Positions 42,544 to 52,675 of a DNA stretch of 64,000 bases are shown piece after piece; position 1 is the stretch's first letter; each line of letters opens with the position of its first letter. Made by a program: the position numbers and the translations under genes. The stretch lies in contig CAVZEV010000003.1 in assembly GCA_963774405.1 (NCBI GenBank), forward strand, positions 44,707-108,706. The letters are read 5' to 3'. Source of the stretch: VRUE01 sp963774405. GTDB lineage: Bacteria > Actinomycetota > Thermoleophilia > Solirubrobacterales > 70-9. The notes below the pieces were generated by a model, which was given only the letters and a program-made list of their open reading frames with translations, was not told the DNA's origin and did not search any database.

Positions 42544-44457
42544 TCAAGTGTCCGGAGTATAGACAGAGCGCACGCGCTCGGCGAAGGCGGCCACCGGCAT
42601 CGCCCCCAGCTCGCCCTCCTCGTGGGAGCGAACCGCGACAGCGCCGGCCTCCTGCTCGCGGTCGCCGACGACCAGCATGTAGGGGTAGCGGCCGAGCTCG
42701 GCGTCGCGGATCTTCTTGCCGACCGACTCGGAGCGATCGTCGGCCTCGGCCCGCACGCCGGCCTCGCGCAGCTCGGCCAGAACCTGGCCCGCATACTCGT
42801 TGTGACGATCGGAGACGGGCAGGACGATCGCCTGCACCGGCGCCAGCCAGACCGGGAAGCGACCGGCGTAGTGCTCGATCAGGATCCCGGCGAAGCGCTC
42901 CATCGAGCCGAGCAGGGCGCGGTGGATCATCACCGGGCGGTGGGCGGCGTCGTCGGCGCCGACGTAGCTGAGGTCGAAGCGCTCGGGCATCTGGAAGTCG
43001 AGCTGGCAGGTGCCGCACTGCCAGGAGCGGCCGAGCGCGTCGGTGACGTGGAAGTCGATCTTCGGCCCGTAGAAGGCGCCGTCGCCGGGGTTGACCTCGT
43101 ACTCGCGCCCCTGCCGGTCCAGCGCCTCTTTCAGCGCCGCCTCGGCCTTGGCCCACTGCTCCTCGCTGCCCATCGACTTCTGCGGCCGGGTCGAGAGCTC
43201 GACCCGCACGTCGGTGAAGCCGAAGCGGGCGTAGAGCTCGTCGATCGCTTCGCAGATATCGGCGACCTCGTCGGCGATCTGCTCCTCCGTGCAGTAGACG
43301 TGGGCGTCGTCCTGGGTGAAGGCGCGCACGCGCAGCAGCCCGTGCAGGACCCCCTCGCGCTCGTTGCGCGAGACCCGGCCGAACTCGGCCAGACGCATCG
43401 GCAGCTCACGGTAGGAGTGGCGTTCTGAGTCGAAGACAAGGCAGGCGCCGGGGCAGTTCATCGGCCGCAGCGCCAGGCGCTTCTCATCGGACTGCATGAA
43501 GTACATGTCGTCGCGGTAGTTGTCCCAATGGCCGGAGCGGTGCCAGAGCTCCTCGTCGAGCACCTGCGGCGTGGCGATCTCCCTGTAGCCGCGCTTGCGC
43601 AGCTGGGCCTGCACCTCGGCTTCGATCAGGTGCAGCAGCGTCGTTCCGTTGGGCAGCCAGAAGGGCATCCCCGGCGCCTCCTCGCGCAGCATGAAGATGC
43701 CCAGCTGGGGCCCGAGGCGGCGGTGGTCGCGCTTCTTCGCCTGCTCGATCCGCTCCAGATGCTTGTTCAGCTCCTTCTTGGAGAAGAAGGCGGTGCCGTA
43801 GATCCGGGTCAGCATCTGGCGCTTCTCGTCGCCGCGCCAGTAGGCGCCGGCCAGCGAGCTCAGCTTGATCGCCTTGATCCGCCCGGTCGAGGGGCCGTGC
43901 GGGCCGCGGCAGAGATCCTCGAAGGGACCGTTGCGGTAGAGCGAGACGGTCTCCACGCCCTGCTTCTCGATCAGTTCCTCGATCAGCTCGACCTTGTAGC
44001 CCTCGTCCTGCGCCCTGAAGATCTCGATCGCCTCGGCGACCGGCACGTCGCGACGCTCGAAGGCCTCGTCGGCCTCGATGTGGGCGCGCATCGCCGCCTC
44101 GATCCGCTCCAGGTCGGCGTCGGTGACCTTGACCTCCGCGGGGAAGTCGAAGTCGTAGTAGAAGCCGTTCTCGATCGCCGGCCCGATCGTCACCTTGGTA
44201 CCGGGGTAGAGCTCCTGCACCGCCTCGGCCATCACGTGGGCGGCGTCGTGGCGGATCAACTCGAGCGCCTCGGGATCGCGATCGGTGAGGATCCCGATCT
44301 CGGCCCCATCGGGCAGCGGCGCCGCCAGGTCGCGCAGCTCGCCGTCAACCCGAATCGCCAGCGCCGCCTTGGCCAGCCCCGGCCCGATCGCCGCAGCCGC
44401 GTCAGCCCCCGAAGCGCCAGCCGCAAGCTCCAACGCCGTCCCGTCGGGAAGTTTCAC
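42544..44457 (-). CDS. thrS: Threonyl-tRNA synthetase
   Basis: 637 residues. TGS domain at the N-terminus (MKLPDGTALELAAGASGADAA), editing domain with HDAAHVMAEAVQELYPG, and the class II core: LPNGTTLLHLIEAEVQAQLRKRGY, RPMNCPGACLVF (zinc Cys), ELPMRLAEFGRVSRNEREGVLHGLLRVRAFTQDDAHVYC, HRALLGSMERF. The anticodon domain closes with PVWLAPVQAIVLPVSD. Full length and unbroken. A long hairpin lies 50 bases upstream. Confidence 0.96.
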   Translation of the reverse strand: MKLPDGTALELAAGASGADAAAAIGPGLAKAALAIRVDGELRDLAAPLPDGAEIGILTDRDPEALELIRHDAAHVMAEAVQELYPGTKVTIGPAIENGFYYDFDFPAEVKVTDADLERIEAAMRAHIEADEAFERRDVPVAEAIEIFRAQDEGYKVELIEELIEKQGVETVSLYRNGPFEDLCRGPHGPSTGRIKAIKLSSLAGAYWRGDEKRQMLTRIYGTAFFSKKELNKHLERIEQAKKRDHRRLGPQLGIFMLREEAPGMPFWLPNGTTLLHLIEAEVQAQLRKRGYREIATPQVLDEELWHRSGHWDNYRDDMYFMQSDEKRLALRPMNCPGACLVFDSERHSYRELPMRLAEFGRVSRNEREGVLHGLLRVRAFTQDDAHVYCTEEQIADEVADICEAIDELYARFGFTDVRVELSTRPQKSMGSEEQWAKAEAALKEALDRQGREYEVNPGDGAFYGPKIDFHVTDALGRSWQCGTCQLDFQMPERFDLSYVGADDAAHRPVMIHRALLGSMERFAGILIEHYAGRFPVWLAPVQAIVLPVSDRHNEYAGQVLAELREAGVRAEADDRSESVGKKIRDAELGRYPYMLVVGDREQEAGAVAVRSHEEGELGAMPVAAFAERVRSVYTPDT

Positions 44458-44506
44458 AGTGATCTTTCGGTCGCCGCCTCGATCCGGCCATGCTACCCGC
44501 GCCCCA

Positions 44507-44571
44507 CCCCACGCTGACTTCCTCTTTTGCCGCGCTATTCGCGGAGAAAGAGGAAGTCACTCAACGTGGGG
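44507..44571. repeat. Long interrupted hairpin between the membrane-protein gene and thrS
   Basis: Three nested stems: CCCCACG/CGTGGGG outside, TGACTTCCTCTTT/AAAGAGGAAGTCA (13 bp) in the middle, CCGCG/CGCGG inside. It overlaps the stop codon of the upstream membrane-protein gene and precedes thrS on the same strand. It contains ACTCAA near the inner side of one arm, like family A, but no other shared core. It may be a terminator or thrS leader structure. Confidence 0.65.
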
Positions 44572-46372
44572 CGCCTTGGCGGGCTTGACGGACTGCTATT
44601 AGGGGGCAGGGGCTGTGGCCCCGGGCGCCGGGGACTTCCCAGAGGACGTAGGGCGGCGCGACGCGGAGGCGGCGCAGGCCGACGAACGGCGGGCCGACGT
44701 TGCGCGATTCCGAGACGATGAAGCGGACGCCGCCGGGAGGGCGGTCTCCCGCTTCTTCCGTGGCGGCAATGCAGACCCGGCCGCCGCGCAGCTCCCAGGC
44801 GATGTAGGGGGTGCCGTGTTCGTCGGCGAGCAGCTGCCTCGAGGCGAGGACGAGAGTCGGCCCTTCGCCCACCTCGCCGCGAAAGCCCGTCAATGCCGGC
44901 GAGTAGGAGCCGGGCCACCGGCGCGTTGGCGAGCGCGAGCAGCGAGCAGCCCGCCGCGGCGAGCAGATACAGCCACGCCACCGGGCGGCGCAGCAGCGGC
45001 AGGACGATGACCAGCGCCGCAAGAGGCGCGCCGACCTCGATCGCCTTGGCGGCCGTGTAGGGAGTGCCGCCGATGCGGGCTGCGGCGTAGGCAAGCACGG
45101 CGGCGGCGAGCCCGGCGAGGACCGCCGACTCGCGGCGCCGCCAGCAGAGGGCCACGCCGTAGAGCAAGAGGATCGTGGCGAAGGCGGCACCGGCGTAGTA
45201 GCCGAGCGCCGGCACGGCGCCGGCTCCCGGGGTGAGGCGGAAGTCGCCCGAGGGCCAGATGCCGAGGGCCTCGAAGGGGGAGATCTGGCCGAAGAGGTTG
45301 CCTAGGCCGGGGCCGTTGGGGTCGAAGGTCTCGAACGAGTGGAAGTCGATCATCCGGCCGATCTCAGGGCCAACTAGGACGACGAAGAGAAGGACGGCAT
45401 AGAGGGCGACCGCCAGGCGGCGGGGCCTGTCGCGGAGGGGCCCCCACCCCTTCCGGTCGCTAAAGCGTCCTCAGGGGCGGGCCCCCCTACCGCGCCACCC
45501 GCCGACGGGCGGAAGCGACTCATGCCGTACACCAAAAGCGCCCAGATGACCGCGGCGCCGAGCAGCCAGATCAGGCCCGGGAAGCTGTAGGTGTAGACCG
45601 AGCCCACCGCAAGCAGCGCCGCTGGGACGAAGCGCAGAGGGAGCTGACGCCATTCGGGGTTGCGGGATGACTCGCGCAAGGACAGGACGAACGCCAAGAA
45701 GAACAACGCTTGCATCGTCTCCTTGAAAGAACCCTGGGCGTAGTAGGAGGCGACCATGTAGGTGAGGCCGATTAGTAGGGCGGCGGAGACTCGTAGTGGC
45801 CAGGGTTGGTCGCGGAAGGCCGTCAGGGCGGCTAGAGAGGCCAGGACGGCTACGGCGATCATCAGGCCGCTGAAGCCCTGGACCAGGCCGATGCCGAGGC
45901 CGTTGTGGAGGGCGACGACGATCGAGTGCGGGCCGAGGGGGTAGCCCTGGTGGAGCAGTTGGGAGGGCTGGCCTTCGGCGAGGCGGGCCGCGGCCAGCAG
46001 GTGCTGCGACATGTCGGGGTTGAAGCTGGTGCCGAGAATGCCGAGGTGGCCTTCGGCGATGAAGGGGATCGCGGTCGCGATCAGGGCCGGCAGGGCGACC
46101 AGGGCGCCGGTTCGCAACGCCTCTCCCCCCTCCTGCAGACGGCCCCAAAGGTAAGCGACCGACGCCAGCGCCAAGACCAGGATCAAGACCGCGGACGCCA
46201 CCCCGTGCCCCGGCAGGCGCACCGTCCCCCAGCAAATCGCGCAGAGCAGCGCCAGCCCGACGGCAGGCGACAGCCAGGACCAGCGGCGAACCCCGCAGAG
46301 GGCGATCGCCGCCTGACCGAGCGCCAGCGAGGCGCCGCAGATGAGGAGCACGGCTACATAGGTCGCGACCAC
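44561..46372 (-). CDS. Polytopic membrane protein, possible GT-C-type glycosyltransferase (two frameshifts)
   Basis: From ATG 46370-46372 (or nearby). About 10-12 hydrophobic helices. The first frame runs to ~45440 and includes an outside loop GTSFNPDMSQHLLAAARLAEGQPS...YPLGPHS of the kind seen in GT-C transferases and related actinobacterial proteins. After a frame change, RDRPRRLAVALYAVLLFVVLVGPEIGRMIDFHSFE continues; a second change near 44890 leads to a soluble beta-rich tail (FRGEVGEGPTLVLASRQLL...). A partly paired GC hairpin (45437-45487) lies at the first break. Corrected size ~600 residues. The assignment is tentative. Confidence 0.6.
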
Positions 46373-46397
46373 GAGGCCGCGAGCCTAGACTGCGAGC

Positions 46398-46832
46398 ATG
46401 GCGTTCGTTCCGCCGGCCCGTCACCTGCTGCGCGCGAAGGACCTCGCCGACGCCCGCTATTTCGAGCCGCTCGAGGTCGACGACCTGGCCGCCGCGGCAG
46501 GGCTCTCGCGAGCTCACTTCAGCCGCGAGTTCAAGCGCGCCTTCGGCGAGTCGCCGCACGCCTACCTGCTCACTCGCCGACTGGAGCGCGCCGCGGCGCT
46601 GTTGCGCAACACCGACCGCTCCGTCGCCGACATCTGCCTCTCGGTCGGCCTACAGAGCATCGGCTCCTTCACGACGAGCTTCAGCCGCACCTTCGGCCTC
46701 TCTCCCACGGCCTATCGGGCCAAGTTCCCCCCGGCCGCCAGAAGCGCCATGGTCCCGGGCTGTTTCGTGCGCGCCTACGCCCGCCCTCAACACCGCACGT
46801 TTCGAGAAGACAGGCCGAAGGCTCCCGCCTAG
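46398..46832 (+). CDS. AraC-family transcription regulator (DNA-binding domain only)
   Basis: 144 residues from ATG 46398. Two helix-turn-helix motifs: FEPLEVDDLAAAAGLSRAHFSREFKRAFGESPHAYLLTRRLERAAALL and SVADICLSVGLQSIGSFTTSFSRTFGLSPTAYRAKFP, followed by a short tail. There is no ligand-binding domain. It lies 37 bases ahead of a VOC-family gene on the same strand, a pairing often seen for actinobacterial glyoxalase-like genes, so it may regulate that gene. Confidence 0.88.
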   Translation: MAFVPPARHLLRAKDLADARYFEPLEVDDLAAAAGLSRAHFSREFKRAFGESPHAYLLTRRLERAAALLRNTDRSVADICLSVGLQSIGSFTTSFSRTFGLSPTAYRAKFPPAARSAMVPGCFVRAYARPQHRTFREDRPKAPA

Positions 46833-46869
46833 CATCGCGTCGACCTTTACGAACCAAAAGGAGACGACG

Positions 46870-47298
46870 ATGTTCAAGATCGCCAACGCGCAGTTGTGGG
46901 TGCATGACCAAGAGGAGGCGCTCGCCTTCTGGACCGAGAAGGTGGGCATGGAGGTGCGCGCCGACGTGACGCTCGCCGAGATGGACGGCTTCCGTTGGCT
47001 CACGGTGGGCCCTCCGGGGCAGGAGGACGTCTCGATCGTGCTGATGGCGATCCCCGGGGCGCCGGTAATGGACGAGGCGACCGCCGCCCAGGTACGTGAG
47101 GTGATGGGCAAGGGCTTCGCCGGCACGGTCTTCCTCACCACCGACGACTGCAGGGCCTCCTACGAGGAATTGAAGGCGCGCGGCGTCGAGTTCAGCGAAG
47201 CGCCGGAAGAGCGGCCCTACGGGATCGACTCGGGCTTCCGCGATCCGTCGGGGAACAGCATCCGGCTCACCGAGGTCCGCCTGCCGGCCGAGGTCTGA
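46870..47298 (+). CDS. VOC-family (glyoxalase/bleomycin-resistance-like) protein
   Basis: 142 residues with a clear ribosome site AAGGAG just upstream. Two beta-alpha-beta-beta-beta modules: MFKIANAQLWVHDQEEALAFWTEKVGMEVRADV and GFAGTVFLTTDDCRASYEELKARGVEFSEAPEERPYGIDSGFRDPSGNSIRLTE. Metal-binding candidates are few (a Gln/His near residues 8-12 and a Glu at ILTE-like end), so the substrate and even metal dependence are uncertain. The stop codon forms the loop of a 10-bp hairpin. Confidence 0.87.
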   Translation: MFKIANAQLWVHDQEEALAFWTEKVGMEVRADVTLAEMDGFRWLTVGPPGQEDVSIVLMAIPGAPVMDEATAAQVREVMGKGFAGTVFLTTDDCRASYEELKARGVEFSEAPEERPYGIDSGFRDPSGNSIRLTEVRLPAEV

Positions 47299-47308
47299 GA
47301 CCTCGGCC
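47286..47308 (+). terminator. Hairpin with the VOC gene stop codon as its loop
   Basis: GGCCGAGGTC (47286-47295) and its complement (47299-47308) enclose TGA, the stop codon. No T-run follows. It separates the forward VOC gene from the convergent tRNA-Val, whose 3' end is 8 bases away. Confidence 0.5.
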
Positions 47309-47315
47309 GAGGCGA

Positions 47316-47388
47316 TGGGCACAGCTGGGCTCGAACCAGCGACCTCCGCCTTGTCGAGGCGGCGCTCTCCCAACTGAGCTATGCGCCC
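47316..47388 (-). tRNA. tRNA-Val(GAC) with C at position 33
   Basis: 73 bases. Acceptor GGGCGCA/TGTGCCC (one G-T pair), D-arm GCTC...GAGC, anticodon stem CCGCC/GGCGG, loop TCGACAA with GAC at 34-36, T-arm GCTGG-TTCGAGC-CCAGC, discriminator A. Position 33 is C where U is near universal; a sequence error is possible. CCA is not encoded. Confidence 0.85.
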
Positions 47389-47690
47389 TGGGACGCCTGA
47401 ATCTAGCAGCGGCGCGTGGCCCGACGCCGGTGGGCGCGCCGCAACTCAAGCCCGCCGCTGCAAGTGCCGATGCAAGCCGTGCAACTTTTCAGCTAACTCG
47501 GTGTTTCTATTGGCAGCGACCGATTAAGGCTTGAGGACCGACGAGCCAGGGAAACGAAGTCTCGCTGGTGGCACGTCCTTCGGAAGCAAAGGGCCCCGAG
47601 AGGGGCCCTTTTCCGTTCCCTCGCAGGCACTGGCCGGATATTGGTCGAAGCGGCGCAAAAGGGCGGGCGGCGCTTGTGCGTTTGTCTACC
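47389..47690 (+). ncRNA. Gene-free leader region with candidate structured RNA and terminator
   Basis: No gene in 300 bases. Between ~47527 and 47580 paired segments appear: GGAC (47535-47538) with GTCC (47575-47578), and GCCAG (47544-47548) with a CTGG further on, enclosing GGGAAACGAAGTCTCG. A terminator-grade hairpin follows at 47588-47612, and the next forward gene starts 79 bases later. The layout resembles a riboswitch-type attenuated leader, but I match it to no known class. Confidence 0.3.
47588..47612 (+). terminator. Intrinsic terminator/attenuator
   Basis: AAAGGGCCCC and GGGGCCCTTT (10 bp) around the tetraloop GAGA, then a further T. The T-run is short (four) but the stem is very stable. 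It lies 79 bases before the forward gene at 47691. Confidence 0.6.
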
Positions 47691-48233
47691 GTGAGTGCAG
47701 TGAGCGAACAGGGTCACCACCTCGTCGGCTTCCGGTCAGCGCGCCCGGCCGAACCCGAGCCCGAGGCCACGACCGAGACGGGCACGGTCGAGAAACGCCG
47801 CCTCTTTCGCCTGCCGCTGCTGCGCGACCGCTCCACCGCGAGCGCCACGAGCCGCGACGAACGCGCCGAGCTCAAGCAACGCGAAAAGGAACTGAGGTCA
47901 ACCGAGGCGGCAAAGCAGGCCTTCTTCGAGACGCCGGCGGGAAGGGCCCGCCTCGCCTACAAGCGTGGGCACCGTCTCTTTCAGTACGAACTCGAGATCA
48001 ACGAGCTCAGCCCGACGCTGATCCCCGGCCCCGCCGGGGGACCGGCCCGAGTCACCACCGACCCGGTCGACATCCTCAACGCGGTCACGGTCGAGGGTTG
48101 GAAGCTGGTCACCGGCAAGTTCATCCACTCCGAGATGCGCGGCGGCGTCGTCGGTTGCTACCTCTTCAAGCGCTCGCAGAAACGGCGCCTGCCGATGAAC
48201 AACCCCTGGCAGGCCCCCAGCACCACCGACTGA
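47691..48233 (+). CDS. Conserved protein of unknown function
   Basis: 180 residues if the GTG at 47691 is used (VSAVSEQGHHLVGFRSARP...); in-frame ATG 47568 would place the terminator hairpin inside the gene and is less likely. The first ~55 residues are acidic and disordered-looking, then a charged coiled coil (RDERAELKQREKELRSTEAAKQAFFETPAGRARLAYKRG) and a compact C-terminal domain with FQYELEINELSP...DPVDILNAVTVEGWKLVTGKFIH. No membrane segment. The C-terminal half looks like the small actinobacterial domain found beside short-chain membrane proteins; the function is unknown. Confidence 0.65.
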   Translation: MSAVSEQGHHLVGFRSARPAEPEPEATTETGTVEKRRLFRLPLLRDRSTASATSRDERAELKQREKELRSTEAAKQAFFETPAGRARLAYKRGHRLFQYELEINELSPTLIPGPAGGPARVTTDPVDILNAVTVEGWKLVTGKFIHSEMRGGVVGCYLFKRSQKRRLPMNNPWQAPSTTD

Positions 48234-48249
48234 GCGCGGTCCGCCCGGC

Positions 48250-49713
<1,464 letters not shown>

Positions 49714-49757
49714 CGCTTCAGCCTTGCAGAACCGGCGCGCCTGCTCGGCGCCGCGAC

Positions 49758-50756
49758 TCAGAATCCGGCTTCGAGGGTCGTTTCGAAGTCTTCGCCGGTC
49801 AACGGCAGGCGAGGAGCACCGGGGAACGTGACCGAGAGCGGGCCGGTCCAGGTCGTCGTCCCATCGGGGGCGGCGCGATACGTGCCCTTGCCGCGGAACG
49901 GTGGCGGCGGCGTGATCGTCGCCTTGGTGAGCGGATCATTGAGGACCACGGCCTTCTTCGAGTGAGCGGTCGTCAGCGCAAAGCGAATCCTCGCCATCGA
50001 GCCCAGGCCTTCTTCGGTGATCGCGGCAAAGAGGGTCGACCTGCCAATTCCAAGCGTGATCAGCTCAACAGAAGAGACCCCATGGCGCCGGGTCGCGGTC
50101 AAGAAGGTCGGGGTGAAGGCGGTGTGGTGAGGGACCGGGCGAGCGCGCCGGTCCGAGCGGACGCCATGGGGAATCGAGGCGCAGTGGAGGTGCAGCGGCG
50201 TGCGAACCTTGCCCTTCGCCCTGTGCGAGCGCACGGCGACGTAATGTTTCTCGCCGCTGAAGCGGATACTGCCAACGAACACACCGAGCCGGCTGGTGTA
50301 GTGATCGGCGCCATGACAGCGGCGGCCCGGTCGCGATTCGACCACCCTGCCCGAAGGTCGGAAGCGCACGTCGATCCTGCCGAGCCGGCCGAACGACGCT
50401 GCGATCCGGTGCTCGGTGACGGTTCCCCGCGCCACGTACGCGGTCACGGCCTGTTTCGAGCCAATGAGCCTTTCGAGCAAGTCTTCCTTGCCGTGGGGAA
50501 GCGGCTTCGTCACCTCGACGGCAACGATGTTCCCCCCGCCCACGACGGAGATCTTGTAGCCGTGCTTTGCCTCCAAATCGAAACGGGTTTCAAACCCGTG
50601 GTGCGGTGGCGGCATGTGCAGCTTGGCTCGCAGCAGCGCCCGGAACTTGGGGGGCGCGGCGGCCGGGATGTCGAGAGCGTTCGCGAGCGCCGACGACGGC
50701 AGGACCAGGGCGCTGAGCCCGATCAGCGCGGTGGCGAGCCGCACGCGGCCGCTCAC
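49758..50756 (-). CDS. Secreted protein of unknown function, coupled to a serine protease
   Basis: 332 residues from GTG 50754-50756, overlapping the protease stop (GTGA). N-terminal signal peptide (VRLATALIGLSALVLPSSALA, cleavage near residue 24). The mature part is beta-rich and basic with HMPPPHHGFETRFDLEAKHGYKISVVGGG, two Cys in the middle (GRRCHGAD, HLHCAS) and no recognised domain. Such proteins are common in Thermoleophilia. Coupling suggests that it is a partner, substrate or inhibitor of the protease upstream; this is inference. Confidence 0.65.
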   Translation of the reverse strand: MSGRVRLATALIGLSALVLPSSALANALDIPAAAPPKFRALLRAKLHMPPPHHGFETRFDLEAKHGYKISVVGGGNIVAVEVTKPLPHGKEDLLERLIGSKQAVTAYVARGTVTEHRIAASFGRLGRIDVRFRPSGRVVESRPGRRCHGADHYTSRLGVFVGSIRFSGEKHYVAVRSHRAKGKVRTPLHLHCASIPHGVRSDRRARPVPHHTAFTPTFLTATRRHGVSSVELITLGIGRSTLFAAITEEGLGSMARIRFALTTAHSKKAVVLNDPLTKATITPPPPFRGKGTYRAAPDGTTTWTGPLSVTFPGAPRLPLTGEDFETTLEAGF

Positions 50757-51700
50757 CTCACTCGCCCCGCTCGGTGGAATAGAGAGGCGACTTCCTTGCC
50801 GAAGTAGGCGCCAAAGTCGGTGTCGGGATCGTCTCCGTAGCCGTAGTTGGTGACGCTGTTGAGGGTCTTGGTGCCGGCGATCGTCCAGCCTCCGCCCGAG
50901 GCGCCGCCGGTGACGTCGCAATCGACCGCGAGGTTCAGCGGTCCCGGGCTGAGAAACGAGCGCGCGTCGTGGCCGAGGAACGGCGTCCCGGCGCAGAGCT
51001 GCTGGGTTTCGCCGTCGAACGGTTCTTCGGCCGGATAGCCGTGGACGTCGAAGACCTGCTTGGCCTTGAGGCCGAAGGCGATCCCGGTCCCTCCGACCGC
51101 TTTGGCGAGCAGCTGCCCGCGCTGGTTGCGGGTGACGACGGCCGCCCCGACGTCGAAGTTCTCGCTGCCGGTCGTGCGCCACTTGCGGGTCGTGTCGATC
51201 CACTTGGCGGGAAAGACGCCGAACGGCCGCTGGCCGTAGCGGTAGCCGGGCACGAAGACCCAGCGAAAGGCCAGCCAGCGCCCCCGCGGGCCGCCGGTGT
51301 TGACGCAGTGCCCGGCGGTGAAGACGACGCTGTAGTTCGGGGCGTTGACCGAGGTTCCCGAGCAGCGCCCCAGCCCAAACGGCGTCTCGATGAAAATCGC
51401 GCCGTTGACCCGCGAGTCGGCCACGGTCGGGTCCGGCACGGTTTCGAAGGCCGAGCTGGCGCTTGCGGGCTGGTCGAAGGCGATCCGCCCCTGACCCGGC
51501 AGGCGCCGGTCGAGCGGCTTCGCCGCCTTCATCCGGGCCGGCGTCCAGAAGCGCAGCGCTTCCTGCGCCTGTGCCTGAGCCACCTCGCTGGCGGACGCAG
51601 GCTGCGCCAGCAGTCCTCCGAGCACCACGGCGGCCGCCATAACCGCGATGAGCCTCCCCCTCTGCAGCGCGCTATGCGCCCCCCGGCCACATGCGTTCAT
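50753..51700 (-). CDS. Secreted trypsin-like serine peptidase
   Basis: 315 residues from ATG 51698-51700. Signal peptide RGRLIAVMAAAVVLGGLLAQPASA, then a ~60-residue pro-region. The catalytic triad is visible: His in VVFTAGHCV, Asp in ENFDVGAAVVT, Ser in DVTGGASGGGW, with paired cysteines (GRCSGTS...GHC; LCAG...VDCDV). This is the V8/glutamyl-endopeptidase-like subgroup of S1. A longer ATG start 87 bases upstream would precede the signal and is less likely. It is secreted; the substrate is unknown. Confidence 0.88.
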   Translation of the reverse strand: MNACGRGAHSALQRGRLIAVMAAAVVLGGLLAQPASASEVAQAQAQEALRFWTPARMKAAKPLDRRLPGQGRIAFDQPASASSAFETVPDPTVADSRVNGAIFIETPFGLGRCSGTSVNAPNYSVVFTAGHCVNTGGPRGRWLAFRWVFVPGYRYGQRPFGVFPAKWIDTTRKWRTTGSENFDVGAAVVTRNQRGQLLAKAVGGTGIAFGLKAKQVFDVHGYPAEEPFDGETQQLCAGTPFLGHDARSFLSPGPLNLAVDCDVTGGASGGGWTIAGTKTLNSVTNYGYGDDPDTDFGAYFGKEVASLFHRAGRVR

Positions 51701-51764
51701 TCCGATCAGTCTACTTACGAGCAATCGGAAGCAACGATTTCCAGCCAAAACGGCGCCACCGGGA

Positions 51765-52280
51765 CTAGCCCAGGTTGTCAAGGGCAAGCCTGATGTCCTT
51801 GACCAATAGCTGCAGGTTCATCGCATCGGTCGGCGAGGCTTCGAAGCCAAAGTGCTCATAAAACGCACGAGCCTCCTCGCTCAAGGCGTGCACGAGCAAG
51901 AGTCGCATGCCTGCCTGCTCGGCTACGGACAGGGCACGGCTCATCGCGTCCCTGAGAAGAAACGCTCCGATGCCCTTCCCCTGCACCGCCCTGTCGACAG
52001 CCAGGCGAGCCAGCAACATGGCCGGGATGGGATGTTTCGGCATCCCACTGCTTGCACGCTCGGTCGCCTCGCTGTGCTCGATGGAAGCAAGCGAAAGCGC
52101 GTGATAGCCGACGACTCGACCCTGCTCAGAGTCGAGCACAACATAGGTACGAGCCGACCCAGCCCCGGCCGCCGCTCGGGCATGCTTCACAAGCCAGATG
52201 TCGAGCGATCCCACTCCGCAATCGAAGCCGCTGACCCGGTGCTCGCTGTCAAGCGGTTGAGGATCGAGGAAGCGGGGCAC
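51765..52280 (-). CDS. tacT: GNAT acetyltransferase toxin, TacT-like
   Basis: 171 residues. GNAT fold with the acetyl-CoA loop VDRAVQGKGIGAFLLRDAM near residues 99-117, preceded by HPIPAMLLARLAV, and the end YEHFGFEASPTDAMNLQLLVKDI. FDCGVGSLDIWLVKHARA at the N-terminus is typical of toxins that acetylate the amino group of charged tRNAs. It lies 5 bases after a DUF1778 antitoxin gene, the standard TacA-TacT order. Confidence 0.88.
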   Translation of the reverse strand: MPRFLDPQPLDSEHRVSGFDCGVGSLDIWLVKHARAAAGAGSARTYVVLDSEQGRVVGYHALSLASIEHSEATERASSGMPKHPIPAMLLARLAVDRAVQGKGIGAFLLRDAMSRALSVAEQAGMRLLLVHALSEEARAFYEHFGFEASPTDAMNLQLLVKDIRLALDNLG

Positions 52281-52285
52281 TCGGC

Positions 52286-52552
52286 CTATTCAGGTCGAGG
52301 ACGCGAGAAAAGCCTGGAGAGCTCGGAGCGCGCTTTCGCGGGCTGGTCCATCGCCGCGACAATCTCCCGCCACGCCTCCGGATCGACGCGGAAACTGGTC
52401 CGATCGGCCAGCAAGCGCTCGGCTCGCTCTCGGCCACTCTCGACGAGAAACTGCGTCAGTGACTCCCGATGAACGAGCGCAGCTTGCTTAAAGAGAGCCT
52501 CGTCCTCCCGCTCGATGCGGAAATTGATCCTTTGAGTCTTTGGAGAAGCCAT
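52286..52552 (-). CDS. tacA: DUF1778-type antitoxin, TacA-like
   Basis: 88 residues from ATG 52550-52552. N-terminal ribbon-helix-helix QRINFRIEREDEALFKQAALVHRESLTQFLVESGRERAERLL, then a C-terminal helix (DPEAWREIVAAMDQPAKARSELSRLFSRPRPE) that would cover the toxin. A palindromic site stands 12 bases upstream. In-frame extension to 52633 would read through that site and hairpin C1, so the shorter start is preferred. Confidence 0.85.
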   Translation of the reverse strand: MASPKTQRINFRIEREDEALFKQAALVHRESLTQFLVESGRERAERLLADRTSFRVDPEAWREIVAAMDQPAKARSELSRLFSRPRPE

Positions 52553-52563
52553 GGGAACAATGT

Positions 52564-52578
52564 ACATACGTTGTATGT
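52564..52578. promoter_or_regulatory. Palindrome before tacAT, probable autoregulatory operator
   Basis: ACATAC-GTT-GTATGT, perfect 6-base half-sites with a 3-base spacer, 12 bases before the tacA start. Ribbon-helix-helix antitoxins such as TacA repress through such sites. Confidence 0.55.
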
Positions 52579-52610
52579 CGGAAGTCAAATCAGGATGAGC
52601 GCGACTTCCG
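52579..52610. repeat. Hairpin element C1
   Basis: 8-bp arms CGGAAGTC/GACTTCCG around the 16-base loop AAATCAGGATGAGCGC. The inner AAGTC/GACTT and the loop (15 of 16 bases) recur in element C2; the rest of the arms differs. Confidence 0.65.
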
Positions 52611-52675
52611 GGAGACGCTTGCTGGCTGACCAAACCTCGACAGCAACGACCTCATCGGTGGCGAGTCATGGTCGA

